Part shown: positions 1 to 8,713 of the stretch, one piece after another
Layout of the letters: each line of letters opens with the position of its first letter
Numbering within the stretch: position 1 is the stretch's first letter
Origin: Acidobacteriota bacterium
Lineage (GTDB): Bacteria; Acidobacteriota; Vicinamibacteria; Fen-336
Direction: 5' to 3'
DNA length: 37,694 nt
Assembly: GCA_003222275.1 (NCBI GenBank)
Contig: QHVJ01000034.1
Coordinates: 1-37,694, forward strand
Made by a program: the position numbers and the translations under genes
The notes under the pieces: model-generated
What the model saw: only the letters and a program-made list of their open reading frames with translations
Told to the model about the DNA's origin: nothing
The model's database searches: none

Positions 1-147
1 GAAGACGTCGCCGCTCGGCCGGTCGAGCAGGTCGCCGGGCTTCAGGGGCAGGCGGCCGGCGGGACCCGGCTGCGACGCGGTCACGTCGAAGAGCCCTTCG
101 TCCCCGGAGTCGAGGACGCTGTCGAGCGACGGTCCGCCGTCCTTCAT
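1..147 (-). CDS. yjhG: YjhG/YagF-type D-xylonate (aldonate) dehydratase, N-terminal fragment
   Basis: This is the first 49 codons of a gene that runs off the left edge; ATG is at 147-145 on the minus strand and the frame is open to base 1. The fragment ends in GRLPLKPGDLLDRPSGDVF, which matches the conserved N-terminal stretch of the YjhG/YagF branch of the IlvD/EDD family (GELPLT..ML..RPSGD.FG). Family members are cytoplasmic Fe-S dehydratases that convert D-xylonate to 2-keto-3-deoxy-xylonate. The catalytic core and cluster cysteines lie outside the window, so the assignment rests on this motif and on context: the next two enzymes of the oxidative pentose (Weimberg) route are at 2280-3167 and 24446-25909. 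The gene is divergent from the decayed permease to its right. No strong ribosome binding site is visible, only a GGTGGTGG run just before the ATG. Confidence 0.66.
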   Translation of the reverse strand, partial: MKDGGPSLDSVLDSGDEGLFDVTASQPGPAGRLPLKPGDLLDRPSGDVF

Positions 148-188
148 GCCACCACCAGACGTAGCGTAACTGATCGGCGCGCCGTTCG

Positions 189-2273
189 TTGAACGCATCG
201 TTCTCGGAACGAGCGAGTCCCGGAACCGCACAGTGGGGGCCGTTTCAGACCGCCGAACGGTCGAGCCGTGGCGCCAGCCTGGCGAACGCGGTGTTGCTCG
301 GGAAGCTGCCGTTTCGCGATCCCGAACGCCTGCTGATGGTGTGGGACGACGCGTCCGAGACGGGGTTCCCTCGCAACGACCTCACGCCGGCGAGCTACGC
401 CGCGCTGCGGGCGCAAAACCAGGTGTTCGACGAATTGGCCGCGGTCGCCGAGGCCGCGTTCACGCTGACGGGCGAAGGAGAGCCGGAGAAGGTCGAGGGG
501 CGGCGCGTCACCGCATCCTTCTTTCCGGTCCTCGGCATCGCACCCCGGATCGGACGCGCCTTTCGACCCGATGACGACCGGCCCGGAGCCGACCGCGTGA
601 CCGTGCTCAGCCACGGGCTGTGGCAGCGGCGTTTCGGGCGAGATCCGAACGTCGTGGGTCGAGACATCCTCCTGAACGGGGAGAAGCACACCGTCATCGG
701 CGTCATGCCCCCGGGCTTCCAGTTCATGGAGAGCTACGTCGGGCTCTGGGTGCCGGCGGCGTTCGGCCCCGAAGAGCTGACGAACCGCGGCGGCCACTAC
801 CTGAACGCGGTCGGGCGGATGAAGCCGGGCGTCGACGTTCAGCGCGCGCAGGCGGACGTCGAAACGATCGCGGGGCGCCTCATGCGCGATTTCCCCGATC
901 AGGAGTTCCATGCCTTCGTCCTCCCCCTCCGGGAGCAGCTCGTGGGGGACGCGCGGCGGCCGCTGATCGTGCTCGTCCTCGCCATCACCTCCGTCCTCCT
1001 GATCACGTGCGCGAACGTCGCCGGCCTGCTCCTGGCCCGGGCCGCGGCGCGCGGCCGCGAGATCGCGGTCCGGACGGCCATGGGCGCGACGCGCGGCCGT
1101 ATCGTCCGGCAGCTCCTGACCGAGAGCTTCCTGCTGGCGGCGATCGGCGCCCTGCCGGGAGTCTTCGTGGCCTCGTGGGCCCTCTCCTCGCTCCAGGAGC
1201 TGATCCCTCCGGGACTCGCGCTTGGAGTCCACCCCACGCTCGACGCGCGGGCGCTCGCCGTCACGCTCGCCCTGTCGGCCGCCACCGGACTGCTCTTCGG
1301 TCTGGTGCCTGCGCTGCAGGCGGCCCGGAGCGACCTGAACGAGGCCCTGCGGCAGGGCGGGCGCGGGTCGACAGGCACCGGCCATCGGACGCTTCGGAGC
1401 GCCCTGGTGGTCGCTGAGCTCGGGGCCACCCTGGTGCTGCTCGTGGGCGCCGGCCTGCTCGGGCAGACGCTCTACCACATGCGCTACGCGGGACTGGGCC
1501 TCCAGCCCGAGCAGTTGCTGACCCTCCGCACGGTCCTGCCGCAGCCGAGGTACGCCGAACCCTCTCGACGGGCGGCCTTCTACGAGGACGTGCTGGAGCG
1601 GGTGCAACGCCTGCCGGGCGTCCTATCCGCCGGCTACAGCACTTCAGTACCGCTCGAATGGAAGGGCGGAACCAGCGAGTTCCTGCCCGAAGGCCCGGTC
1701 GACCCGAACCGGTCCTGTTACGCCAACCACCGGCAGATCAGCGCCGATTACCTCCGAACCATGGGGATTCCGCGGCGGCGAGGCCGCTCCTTGGAAAGGA
1801 CCGACGGCGCGCGATCGCAGCCGGTCGCCGTCGTCAACGAGGCCATGGCCCGCCAGTACTGGCCCGGCGTGGACGCCCTCGGAAAGCGGTTCAAGGTCGG
1901 TGATCCCTCCCGGCATCCCTGGATCACGATCGTGGGCATCGCGGGGGACGTCCGGCAGATGGGGCTGGATGCGCCGGTCAAGGCCGAGATGATCGGCGTG
2001 CGCCTGGCCCTCGGCGCGAGCCGCGGCGACATCCTGAGGCTCGTGCTCGGAAAGGGAATGGCTCTCGCCCTCTCCGGCGCGGGGCTGGGGCTGCTCGGCG
2101 CCCTGGCGCTCAAGCGGCTCCTGTCCAGCCTGCTCTATGGGATTGGCGCCGCCGATCCGGCCACGTTTGCTTCCGCGGCGGCCGTGCTCACCGCTCTCGC
2201 TTTCGTCGCCTGCTATCTGCCGGCCCGGCGTGCGGTGAGGGTCGATCCCATGGCGGCGATGCGATGCGAGTGA
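189..2273 (+). CDS. Decayed ADOP-type (MacB/FtsX-like) ABC transporter permease
   Basis: The frame encodes a MacB/FtsX-type permease of the acidobacterial ADOP class but is damaged in two places. Family members normally begin with about 50-60 residues containing a first membrane helix before the (A/V)NAVLLRPLP(Y/F)RDPERL motif. Here that motif appears almost at once (LANAVLLGKLPFRDPERL, residues 32-49), preceded by residues that look unlike the family. A MacB periplasmic domain (about 50-245), the first FtsX helices (about 250-345) and a second periplasmic domain (about 425-598) follow. At residues 600-602 the chain jumps from VKAEM straight into IGVRLALGASRGD, skipping the roughly 110-130 residues that normally carry the rest of the periplasmic domain and the first helix of the second FtsX block. 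The frame is still open to TGA at 2271, so it may be translated, but a working permease is unlikely. ATG at 189 and GTG at 291 are both possible starts. No ATPase partner is adjacent. Confidence 0.6.
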   Translation: MNASFSERASPGTAQWGPFQTAERSSRGASLANAVLLGKLPFRDPERLLMVWDDASETGFPRNDLTPASYAALRAQNQVFDELAAVAEAAFTLTGEGEPEKVEGRRVTASFFPVLGIAPRIGRAFRPDDDRPGADRVTVLSHGLWQRRFGRDPNVVGRDILLNGEKHTVIGVMPPGFQFMESYVGLWVPAAFGPEELTNRGGHYLNAVGRMKPGVDVQRAQADVETIAGRLMRDFPDQEFHAFVLPLREQLVGDARRPLIVLVLAITSVLLITCANVAGLLLARAAARGREIAVRTAMGATRGRIVRQLLTESFLLAAIGALPGVFVASWALSSLQELIPPGLALGVHPTLDARALAVTLALSAATGLLFGLVPALQAARSDLNEALRQGGRGSTGTGHRTLRSALVVAELGATLVLLVGAGLLGQTLYHMRYAGLGLQPEQLLTLRTVLPQPRYAEPSRRAAFYEDVLERVQRLPGVLSAGYSTSVPLEWKGGTSEFLPEGPVDPNRSCYANHRQISADYLRTMGIPRRRGRSLERTDGARSQPVAVVNEAMARQYWPGVDALGKRFKVGDPSRHPWITIVGIAGDVRQMGLDAPVKAEMIGVRLALGASRGDILRLVLGKGMALALSGAGLGLLGALALKRLLSSLLYGIGAADPATFASAAAVLTALAFVACYLPARRAVRVDPMAAMRCE

Positions 2274-2279
2274 TGCTCC

Positions 2280-3167
2280 CTAGACAAGGACTACTGCGTT
2301 GTGCAGATCGCCGATCTGCGGGCAGCTGATCGTCACGACGTCACCCTCTTCCAACCCCGACCCCAGCGGCTGGATGATTCCCGTCCCCGTCGAGAGGACG
2401 GTGCCCGCGGGGACGTCGTTGGAGCGGAGCAGCCACTGGATCAGCTCGGGAAAGCGGCGCTTCAGCTGGGAGGTGCTCGCCGATCCCGCGAACACCTCGC
2501 GGCCGCTGCGCTCCACGCGGCACCGGACGTCGAGGGCATACGGGTCGCCCACCTCGTCGGGCGTCACGATGACGGGGCCGAACGCGAAACACCCCTGATA
2601 GATCTTGGATTGCGGCAGGTAGAGCGGGTTCTCGCGCTCGATGTCCCATGCGGAGACGTCGTTGGCCAGCGTGAAGCCCAGGATCGACCCGCGCCGGCCG
2701 ACCACGACCGCGACCTCGGGCTCGCTCGCGGTGAACGAGGAGTCGCGCCGCCGTCCGATCGGCTGGCCCGGCCCCGCACATCGCGCGGCCGACGCCTTGA
2801 AGAACAGCTCGGGACGCTCGGCTTCGTAGACCTTGTCGTAGATCCCCGAGCCCTCCTCGCGGAAATCGGCGCTGCGCTTGTAGGTCACGCCCGCGCCCCA
2901 GACCTCGGGCGGCGTCAGCGGCACGGTGAGCTTGGATGGCTGCCGGCCCGCGGCCAGGTCCGCCCATGACATCTCTTCGAACGCGCCGGCCGACTGCGCG
3001 GCACGTGTCCAGGAGACGGTGTCCAGGCCGCGCTCGTCTACCGCCACCAGCAGATCGAGTGTGGTCGCCACTCCGTCGTGGGGCTTCGCGAGAACGCGGA
3101 CGCGCGCGCCTTCGAGCAGGCCGAGGCGCACCGGGCCGCCGGCGGCGGCGACCTGGAGGCACTTCAT
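2280..3167 (-). CDS. FAH-family 2-keto-3-deoxy-pentonate (arabinonate/xylonate) dehydratase
   Basis: This 295-residue protein of the fumarylacetoacetate hydrolase fold most resembles 2-dehydro-3-deoxy-D-arabinonate dehydratase, which converts 2-keto-3-deoxy-pentonate to alpha-ketoglutarate semialdehyde (2,5-dioxovalerate). Diagnostic segments are GAGVTYKRSADFREE (91-105), YDKVYEAERPELFFKAS (110-126) and ENPLYLPQSKIYQG (179-192). The FAH metal ligands appear as E149, E151 (SEPEV) and D170 (ANDVS), and K188 lies where the family has an active-site lysine. There is no signal peptide, so it should be cytoplasmic. Its ATG (3167-3165) overlaps the TGA of the upstream GH3 gene in an ATGA junction, implying translational coupling in a galK-GH3-dehydratase operon. 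It converges on the permease relic with a 6-nt gap. A generic fumarylpyruvate or ureidoglycolate hydrolase is less likely because of the YDKVYEAERPE and ENPLYLPQ segments. Confidence 0.82.
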   Translation of the reverse strand: MKCLQVAAAGGPVRLGLLEGARVRVLAKPHDGVATTLDLLVAVDERGLDTVSWTRAAQSAGAFEEMSWADLAAGRQPSKLTVPLTPPEVWGAGVTYKRSADFREEGSGIYDKVYEAERPELFFKASAARCAGPGQPIGRRRDSSFTASEPEVAVVVGRRGSILGFTLANDVSAWDIERENPLYLPQSKIYQGCFAFGPVIVTPDEVGDPYALDVRCRVERSGREVFAGSASTSQLKRRFPELIQWLLRSNDVPAGTVLSTGTGIIQPLGSGLEEGDVVTISCPQIGDLHNAVVLV

Positions 3168-5815
3168 TGCACGCGCACGCGGGCCCGGAGCCGGATGTCG
3201 CCGCTCGACGCGCCGACCTGGACCTCGTACTCACCCCGGTCCACGGCGAAGGCCTTGCTCGACACGTCGTAGTGCGAGAAGTCCGTGGCGGGCGTGAGCC
3301 GGAATGCCACTCGCCGCTCCTCGCCCGGCTTCAGGGACACGCGGTCGAAGCCGCGGAGCTGCTTGCGCGGCATCGGCAGCTTCGGCGCGACCGCGCGCAC
3401 GTAGATCTGGACGACCTCGTCGCCCGCCCGCGCGCCCGTGTTCTTCACGCTCACCGAGACGTCCACGCCCTCGCGCGGGCCCACGATGCCCTTGCCGATC
3501 CGCAGGTCCGAGTACTCGAAGCGCGTGTACGAGAGGCCGTGGCCGAACGGATAGAGCGGCTCCCCCTCGAAGTACCGGTACGTCCTTCCCTTCATGTCGT
3601 AGTCGGCGAAGGGCGGGAGCTGGCCGACGGATTTGTAGAAGGTGATCGGAAGGCGGCCCGATGGGTTGACCTGGCCGAAGAGCACGTCGGCGACGGCGTT
3701 CCCGCCCTCCTGGCCGGGGTACCAGCCCACCACGATCGCGGGCAGGTTCTGGTGCGCCCACTCCACGGCGATCGCCGAGCCGGTGGTCAGCACCAGGACC
3801 ACCGGTTTGCCGGTCGCGTGGAGCGCGCGCAGCAGCCGGTCCTGGGTCGCCGGCAGGCCGATGTCGGTCCGATCTCCGCCGGCGAACCCCGGATACGAGA
3901 CGCGCATCTCCTCGCCCTCGACGTCGCCGGTGAGGCCGCCCACGAACACCACGACGTCCGCGGCGCGGGCGGCCTCGAGCGCCTCGTCGAACGGCTCCTT
4001 CGCCCCGGGCAGGCGCCAGCCCAGGCGGATCTCGGCGTCGCGGATGGACTCGAAGTACTCGAGACGCACGTCGTACGCGCGGCCGGCGTCCAGGTCGAGC
4101 GATGCGCTCTTCGCGCGCGCCCGTGACGTCGTCGTCCACTCGTCGATGACGCGCCGGCCGTCGACGTCGAGGCGGAAGCCGTCGTCGCCCGTGACCGTCA
4201 GCTCGTAGCGGCCCGAGACGGGCGGCCGGAGCTGCCCGGTCCAGCGCACCGAGAAGTCGTCGTCCGGGAGGGCGTGGTCGGGCGGCAGCTCACCCCGGGC
4301 CAACAGGTCCGAGGTCGGCGAGCCACGGTCCCAGCGGAAATCGACCGTCGCGTCGATCCTCGTCAGCATCGCCGGTCCCTGCAGCTCGCGCCCCCGGAAA
4401 TACTCGCCGCGCAGCCCCGCCGGCGCGTCGCCCGCGCCCGTTCGGAGATAGGCGGTGTCGATGGAGGGAACGGCCCGCGGATCTTCCCGGCCCTCGACGA
4501 GGTCGGCTCCGCGCGCGTAGAGGACCTTCGTGCCCGGACCGACCGCGTTCCTCACTCCCGCGAGGATGGTCACCGGTCTGGCCGGCGTGCCGTAGTAGTT
4601 CCCGAGCAGCGTCATCACCTCGTCCGCGTTCGGCCCGACGACGGCGATCGTCTTCACGTCGCGGGAGAGCGGCAAGACGCCCTCGTTCTTGAGGAGGACG
4701 ATCGACTCCTGGGCCATGAGCCGCGCGAGCCGATCGTGATCGGCGGACTGGTTGACCGAGTACGGGATCTGCGCGTAGGGCACCCGCTCGGACGGATCGA
4801 ACATCCCGAGCTTCAACCGCGCGAGCATCAGGCGGCGCACGGAGACGTCGATGTCCTTCTCTCCGATCAGCCCCTGGGCGAGCGCGGCCGTCAGGGAGCG
4901 ATACGTCGACCCGCACTCGAGGTCGCAGCCCTTCCGAACGCCGAGCGCGGCCGCGGCCTCCGGCGTCGATACGATCCGGTGCCCCTTGTAGATGTCGTCG
5001 ATCGCGCCGCAGTCGGAGACGACGTAGCCGTCGAATCCCCAGTCCCGGCGCAGGATGTCCAGCAGCAGCCGCTGGCTCGCGGACGCCGACTCACCGTTCA
5101 GCCGGTTGTAGGCGCCCATCACCGACGCGACCCGGCCTTCCTGGACCAGGGCGCGGAAGGCGGGCAGGTACGTCTCGAAGAGGTCCCGCTCGCTCGGGCG
5201 CGCGTCGAAGTGGTGGCGGTCGGGCTCGGGGCCGCTGTGCACGGCGAAGTGCTTAGCGGTCGCGATCACCTTCAGGTAGCGGGGATCGTCGCCCTGCAAC
5301 CCCTTCACGAACTCGACGCCCATGCGTGCGGTGAGGTACGGATCCTCGCCGTAGGTCTCCTGGCCGCGCCCCCATCGCGGGTCGCGGAAGATGTTGATGT
5401 TCGGCGACCAGAAGGTCAGGCCCTGATAACGGCCGCGCTGGCCCCGGCGGACGAACTCGTGGTGCTTGGCGCGCGCCTCGTCGCTGATCGCGGAGGCCAC
5501 CTCGCGCATCAGCGCCTTGTCGAACGACGCCGCCATGCCGATCGCCTGGGGGAACACCGTCGCCGCGCCCGCCCGGGCCACTCCGTGCAGGCACTCGTTC
5601 CACCACTCGTAGGCCGGGATGCCCAGGCGCGGGATGGCCGGCGCATCGTTCATGAGCTGCGAGACCTTCTCCTCCACCGTCATCCGCGACACGAGGTCCG
5701 CCGCGTGCGCCTCGAAGTCGTCGGGGCGGGCCACGCGGGCGGCTTCCTGGGCCCGCGCGGAGGCACTCGCGGCGAGCGAAGGGAGGAGCGCGCAGAGAAC
5801 GACCCGGCGCGTCAT
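3164..5815 (-). CDS. Exported GH3 beta-glycosidase with inserted PA14 domain (beta-xylosidase-like)
   Basis: The gene encodes 883 residues. A signal peptide (1-23, MTRRVVLCALL...ASARAQ) points to the periplasm or outer surface. The GH3 (beta/alpha)8 domain contains HGVARAGAATVFPQAIGMAA (78-97), AKHFAVHSG (187-195) and YVVSDCGAIDD (264-274), where D268 is the expected nucleophile. A PA14 carbohydrate-binding-like domain (GLRGEYFRG through LGWRLPG) is inserted in the second GH3 domain, followed by the rest of that domain (VVVFVGGLTGDVEGEEM, GWYPGQEGGNAVADVLFG) and a C-terminal fibronectin-III-like domain. The LHGVAR and SDCGAID types are typical of the beta-xylosidase/arabinofuranosidase branch, which fits the pentose pathway, but beta-glucosidase activity cannot be excluded. 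The start at 5815 was chosen because it gives a proper signal peptide and because ATG overlaps the galK stop as ATGA. The stop overlaps the next gene in the same way. Confidence 0.88.
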   Translation of the reverse strand: MTRRVVLCALLPSLAASASARAQEAARVARPDDFEAHAADLVSRMTVEEKVSQLMNDAPAIPRLGIPAYEWWNECLHGVARAGAATVFPQAIGMAASFDKALMREVASAISDEARAKHHEFVRRGQRGRYQGLTFWSPNINIFRDPRWGRGQETYGEDPYLTARMGVEFVKGLQGDDPRYLKVIATAKHFAVHSGPEPDRHHFDARPSERDLFETYLPAFRALVQEGRVASVMGAYNRLNGESASASQRLLLDILRRDWGFDGYVVSDCGAIDDIYKGHRIVSTPEAAAALGVRKGCDLECGSTYRSLTAALAQGLIGEKDIDVSVRRLMLARLKLGMFDPSERVPYAQIPYSVNQSADHDRLARLMAQESIVLLKNEGVLPLSRDVKTIAVVGPNADEVMTLLGNYYGTPARPVTILAGVRNAVGPGTKVLYARGADLVEGREDPRAVPSIDTAYLRTGAGDAPAGLRGEYFRGRELQGPAMLTRIDATVDFRWDRGSPTSDLLARGELPPDHALPDDDFSVRWTGQLRPPVSGRYELTVTGDDGFRLDVDGRRVIDEWTTTSRARAKSASLDLDAGRAYDVRLEYFESIRDAEIRLGWRLPGAKEPFDEALEAARAADVVVFVGGLTGDVEGEEMRVSYPGFAGGDRTDIGLPATQDRLLRALHATGKPVVLVLTTGSAIAVEWAHQNLPAIVVGWYPGQEGGNAVADVLFGQVNPSGRLPITFYKSVGQLPPFADYDMKGRTYRYFEGEPLYPFGHGLSYTRFEYSDLRIGKGIVGPREGVDVSVSVKNTGARAGDEVVQIYVRAVAPKLPMPRKQLRGFDRVSLKPGEERRVAFRLTPATDFSHYDVSSKAFAVDRGEYEVQVGASSGDIRLRARVRVQ

Positions 5816-6993
5816 TTGCCGGCGAGCGGGGCCAGGGACGTGCCTCCCTCGGGGCGGCAGAGGTAGAGGCTGGGCGTCAGGCCGGTGCGCTCGGAGTAGC
5901 TCCGGCCGACCGCGTCCAGGAAGGCCGGGGCCGCCGCCTCGTCCATCAGGGCGACGACGCAGCCGCCGAAGCCGCCGCCCGTCATGCGCGCGCCGTCGCA
6001 TCCGACGGCGGCCTGCGCGCACTCCACCATCGCGTCGAGCATGGGCGTCGAGATCTCGAAGTCGTCGCGCATGCTGGAATGGCTCTCGTTCATCAATCGC
6101 CCCAGCCGCCGCGCGTCGCCGGCCTTCATCGCCTCCGCCGCTTCCACCGTGCGGGCGTTCTCGGTCACGATGTGGCGGGCCCGGCGGCGCAGGGTGTCGC
6201 TCAGCCACTCCCCCCGCGCCTCCAGGGCCGACGGCGTCACGTCGCGGAGCGACTTGACTCCCAGCGCCCGCGCCGCCTCTTCGCATTGCGCCCGCCGCTC
6301 GTTGTAGGCCGAGCCCGTGAGCTCCCGCCGGGTGGAGGTGTCGAGCACCGCCACCACGGTCCCCTGCGGAAGCGGGACCGGCCGCATCTCGAGCGAGCGG
6401 CAATCGATGAGCGTCGCGTGGCCCGCGCGGCCGACGCCGATGATGAGCGGGTCCATGATCCCGCAGCCGACGCCGACCCACTCGTTCTCGGCTCGCCGCG
6501 CGAGCTTCGCCATCCGCACGGGATCCCACGGCCCGCCCGACACGGCGGCGAAAGCGCGGGCGGCGGCCATCTCGAGGGCCGCCGACGACGAGAGGCCGGC
6601 GCCGATGGGGACGTCGCCGGCGAGGATGCCCTCCCATCCCGCGAGGCGATCGCCCGCCTCCGCGAGGGCCCACGCCGTGCCCTTCAGGTACTCCCCCCAC
6701 CCCCTGCCCTCGCGGCGCAGGCCGTCGAGAGAGAATGCCTTCTCCTCGGCGAAGTCGAGGGAGGTGGCGACGACGTCGCGGCCCGCCCGGGCGCGGAGGG
6801 CGATCCACACCGCGCGGTCGATGGCCATCGGGAGCACGAAGCCCTCGTTGTAGTCGGTGTGCTCCCCGATGAGGTTGACGCGACCGGGCGAGCGCACGAG
6901 CCAGGAGGGGTCCGTCCCGAAGCGCGAGCGGAAGGCCGCGGCCACCTGCTCGGCGTTCCACGCGGCGGCCTGCGCCGCGCCCGCGACAGCCAT
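5812..6993 (-). CDS. galK: Galactokinase-family GHMP sugar kinase
   Basis: This cytoplasmic protein of 393 residues is a normal length for galactokinase, which phosphorylates alpha-D-galactose at C1 using ATP. It has the galactokinase signature GRVNLIGEHTDYNEGFVLPM (37-56), the GHMP phosphate-binding loop PIGAGLSSSAALE (129-141) and the C-terminal glycine motif MTGGGFGGCVVAL. The catalytic aspartate is D181 in CGIMDPL; most galactokinases have MDQ here, so the proline after the aspartate is unusual. It is the first gene of a minus-strand operon with the GH3 glycosidase and the FAH-family dehydratase, joined by an ATGA overlap. Neither galT nor galE is nearby. A related GHMP activity such as L-arabinokinase is therefore possible, and fold and reaction class are more certain than the sugar. 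Confidence 0.87.
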   Translation of the reverse strand: MAVAGAAQAAAWNAEQVAAAFRSRFGTDPSWLVRSPGRVNLIGEHTDYNEGFVLPMAIDRAVWIALRARAGRDVVATSLDFAEEKAFSLDGLRREGRGWGEYLKGTAWALAEAGDRLAGWEGILAGDVPIGAGLSSSAALEMAAARAFAAVSGGPWDPVRMAKLARRAENEWVGVGCGIMDPLIIGVGRAGHATLIDCRSLEMRPVPLPQGTVVAVLDTSTRRELTGSAYNERRAQCEEAARALGVKSLRDVTPSALEARGEWLSDTLRRRARHIVTENARTVEAAEAMKAGDARRLGRLMNESHSSMRDDFEISTPMLDAMVECAQAAVGCDGARMTGGGFGGCVVALMDEAAAPAFLDAVGRSYSERTGLTPSLYLCRPEGGTSLAPLAGK

Positions 6994-7060
6994 GCCGTGC
7001 TGCAGTTTCCCTTCCTGAGTGCGGGAACTATATCATCCGGGTCGCGGAGGCACCGGGCCC
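6994..7060. promoter_or_regulatory. Divergent promoter region between galK and GMC operons
   Basis: These 67 bases are the only space between two divergent operons and must hold the start signals of both. An AT-rich island, CTATATCAT (7028-7036), is the most likely -10 element for one direction. GGAGG at 7046-7050 is the ribosome binding site for the ATG at 7061. No clear operator palindrome is visible, so the assignment rests on gene layout. Confidence 0.4.
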
Positions 7061-8713
7061 ATGCAGATCATCGAGCCGCAGAAGGTCTATCCCGTGATCG
7101 TGATCGGCAGCGGCGCCGCCGGAGGGATGGCGGCCTGGAACCTCACGCGGAAGGGCGTCGAGGTGGTCCTTCTCGACGCGGGCGACAAGTTCGACCGCTC
7201 GACGTTCTGGACCCACGTCCGGCCGTGGGAGGCGCGGGTACGCCTGGCGAAGGGCGACCACCCGCCCCAGTTCTTCCTCGACACCAAGGAGCAGCCCTAC
7301 CTCACTCCGGAAGGCCAGCCCTTCGAGCTCATCCGCGTCTGGGGCCACGGCGGCAAGACCAACGTGTGGGGACGGGTCAGCCTCCGCTACGCCGAGATGG
7401 ACTTCAAGTCCGCCGAGCGAGACGGCTGGGAGATCCCCTGGCCGATCTCCTACGCGGACGTGGCCCCCTACTACGACCAGGTCGAGCAGATGATCGGCGT
7501 CTGCGGCGGCACCGACGATTCGGAGGTACTGCCGGGAAGCAAGTACCTGCAGCCTCCGCCGCATCCCCGGTGCGGCGAGAACCTGCTGAAGAGGGCGGCG
7601 GCGCACATCGGCATCCCGATGGTGGCGGGCCGCCGGGCGAACATGACGCGGCCGACGCGCGGCTTTCCCGCCTGCCACTACTGCGGCAAGTGTGGAAGCG
7701 GATGCGACACGGCCTCCTTCTTCTGCTCCGCCGACCACCTGCTTCCGTTCGCGATGCAGACGGGCAAGCTCGAGATCCGCTCCAACTCGGTGGCCGCCCG
7801 CATCCTGGTCGACGAGCGCGGCCTCGCCCGGGGGGTCCAGTACTTCGATCGGAAGACCGGGCAGGAGCGGGAGGTGCTGGGCAAGGTGGTGGTGCTCGGG
7901 GCGAGCTGCGTCGACTCCACCCGCATCCTCCTGAACTCGAAGTCGGAGCGCCATCCCAACGGCATCGGCAACGGCTCCGACGTGATCGGGCGCTACCTCT
8001 GCGAGCAGATCCGGATCCACGTGAAGGGCTTCCTCCCCGATCTCTACGGCCAGCCCTGGCAGAACGATCGCGGGATCGGCGGCGAGCACGTGTACATGCC
8101 GCGGTTCAACCACCGTCCCGGCTTCGGCCGCGACTACCTGCGTGGATGGGGCGCGCAGTTCTGGAACACCGGCTGCAGCACCGACGGCGTCAACCACTTC
8201 GCGGGCAAGCTTCCGGGCTTCGGCCCTTCGCTCAAGACGAGCATCAAGCGCCACTTCCCGGCGTGGTTCGAGTTCCATCCCTTCGGCGAGGTGCTGCCCT
8301 ACGCCCACAACCGGATCACGGTCGACGAGAAGAAGACCGACCGCTACGGCGTGCCGCTCCTGAAGATCGACTACCGCATCGGCGACAACGAGAAGAAGAT
8401 GGCCGCCCACATGTACGACACCGTCGAGGAGATCTGCCGGGCGGCGGGGGCCGAGCTGGTGGTCTTCGAGCGGGGCGTCCTCGACAACAACGGGTCGGCC
8501 ATCCACGAGCACAGCACCTGCCGCATGGGGGACGATCCCAAGCGCTCGGCGCTGAACCGCTTCAACCAGATGCACGAGGTCAAGAACCTGCTGGTCGTGG
8601 ACGGGTCCGCGTTCACGACCGCGAGCGAGAAGAACCCCACCCTCACGATCCTCGCGCTGTCGTGGCGGGCCACGGACCACCTCGCGGAGGAGATCGGGCG
8701 CGGGAATCTGTAG
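7061..8713 (+). CDS. GMC-family FAD-dependent sugar/polyol oxidoreductase
   Basis: This 550-residue protein belongs to the glucose-methanol-choline oxidoreductase family, in the branch that includes gluconate 2-dehydrogenase and fructose dehydrogenase large subunits. The FAD-binding motif [17 protein letters not shown] lies near residue 10, followed by the second flavin contact [13 protein letters not shown] cysteine cluster [11 protein letters not shown] precedes the substrate domain. Near the C-terminus, HEHSTCRMG supplies the catalytic histidine and [11 protein letters not shown] the asparagine partner. There is no signal peptide or twin-arginine motif, so it is probably cytoplasmic, unlike periplasmic membrane-linked relatives, and neither a gamma subunit nor a cytochrome c subunit is adjacent. 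ATG at 7061 is preferred because GGAGG lies 10 nt upstream; a GTG at 7019 is also in frame. It is the first gene of a five-gene operon, and its TAG shares one base with the GTG of the symporter. The substrate is unknown. Confidence 0.85.
   Translation: MQIIEPQKVYPVIVIGSGAAGGMAAWNLTRKGVEVVLLDAGDKFDRSTFWTHVRPWEARVRLAKGDHPPQFFLDTKEQPYLTPEGQPFELIRVWGHGGKTNVWGRVSLRYAEMDFKSAERDGWEIPWPISYADVAPYYDQVEQMIGVCGGTDDSEVLPGSKYLQPPPHPRCGENLLKRAAAHIGIPMVAGRRANMTRPTRGFPACHYCGKCGSGCDTASFFCSADHLLPFAMQTGKLEIRSNSVAARILVDERGLARGVQYFDRKTGQEREVLGKVVVLGASCVDSTRILLNSKSERHPNGIGNGSDVIGRYLCEQIRIHVKGFLPDLYGQPWQNDRGIGGEHVYMPRFNHRPGFGRDYLRGWGAQFWNTGCSTDGVNHFAGKLPGFGPSLKTSIKRHFPAWFEFHPFGEVLPYAHNRITVDEKKTDRYGVPLLKIDYRIGDNEKKMAAHMYDTVEEICRAAGAELVVFERGVLDNNGSAIHEHSTCRMGDDPKRSALNRFNQMHEVKNLLVVDGSAFTTASEKNPTLTILALSWRATDHLAEEIGRGNL

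Noticed and set aside
144-1607. A 487-residue minus-strand open frame opposite the permease relic
   Set aside because: Its composition is that of a GC-rich shadow frame (Arg/Gly/His runs), while the plus strand matches the ADOP family.
5816-6961. N-terminal extension of the GH3 gene to 6961
   Set aside because: That stretch is galK read in another frame; the GH3 signal peptide starts at 5815.
6079-8712. Long N-terminal extension of the symporter frame
   Set aside because: It crosses galK antisense and the GMC gene in the wrong frame; the first symporter helix starts right after GTG 8713.
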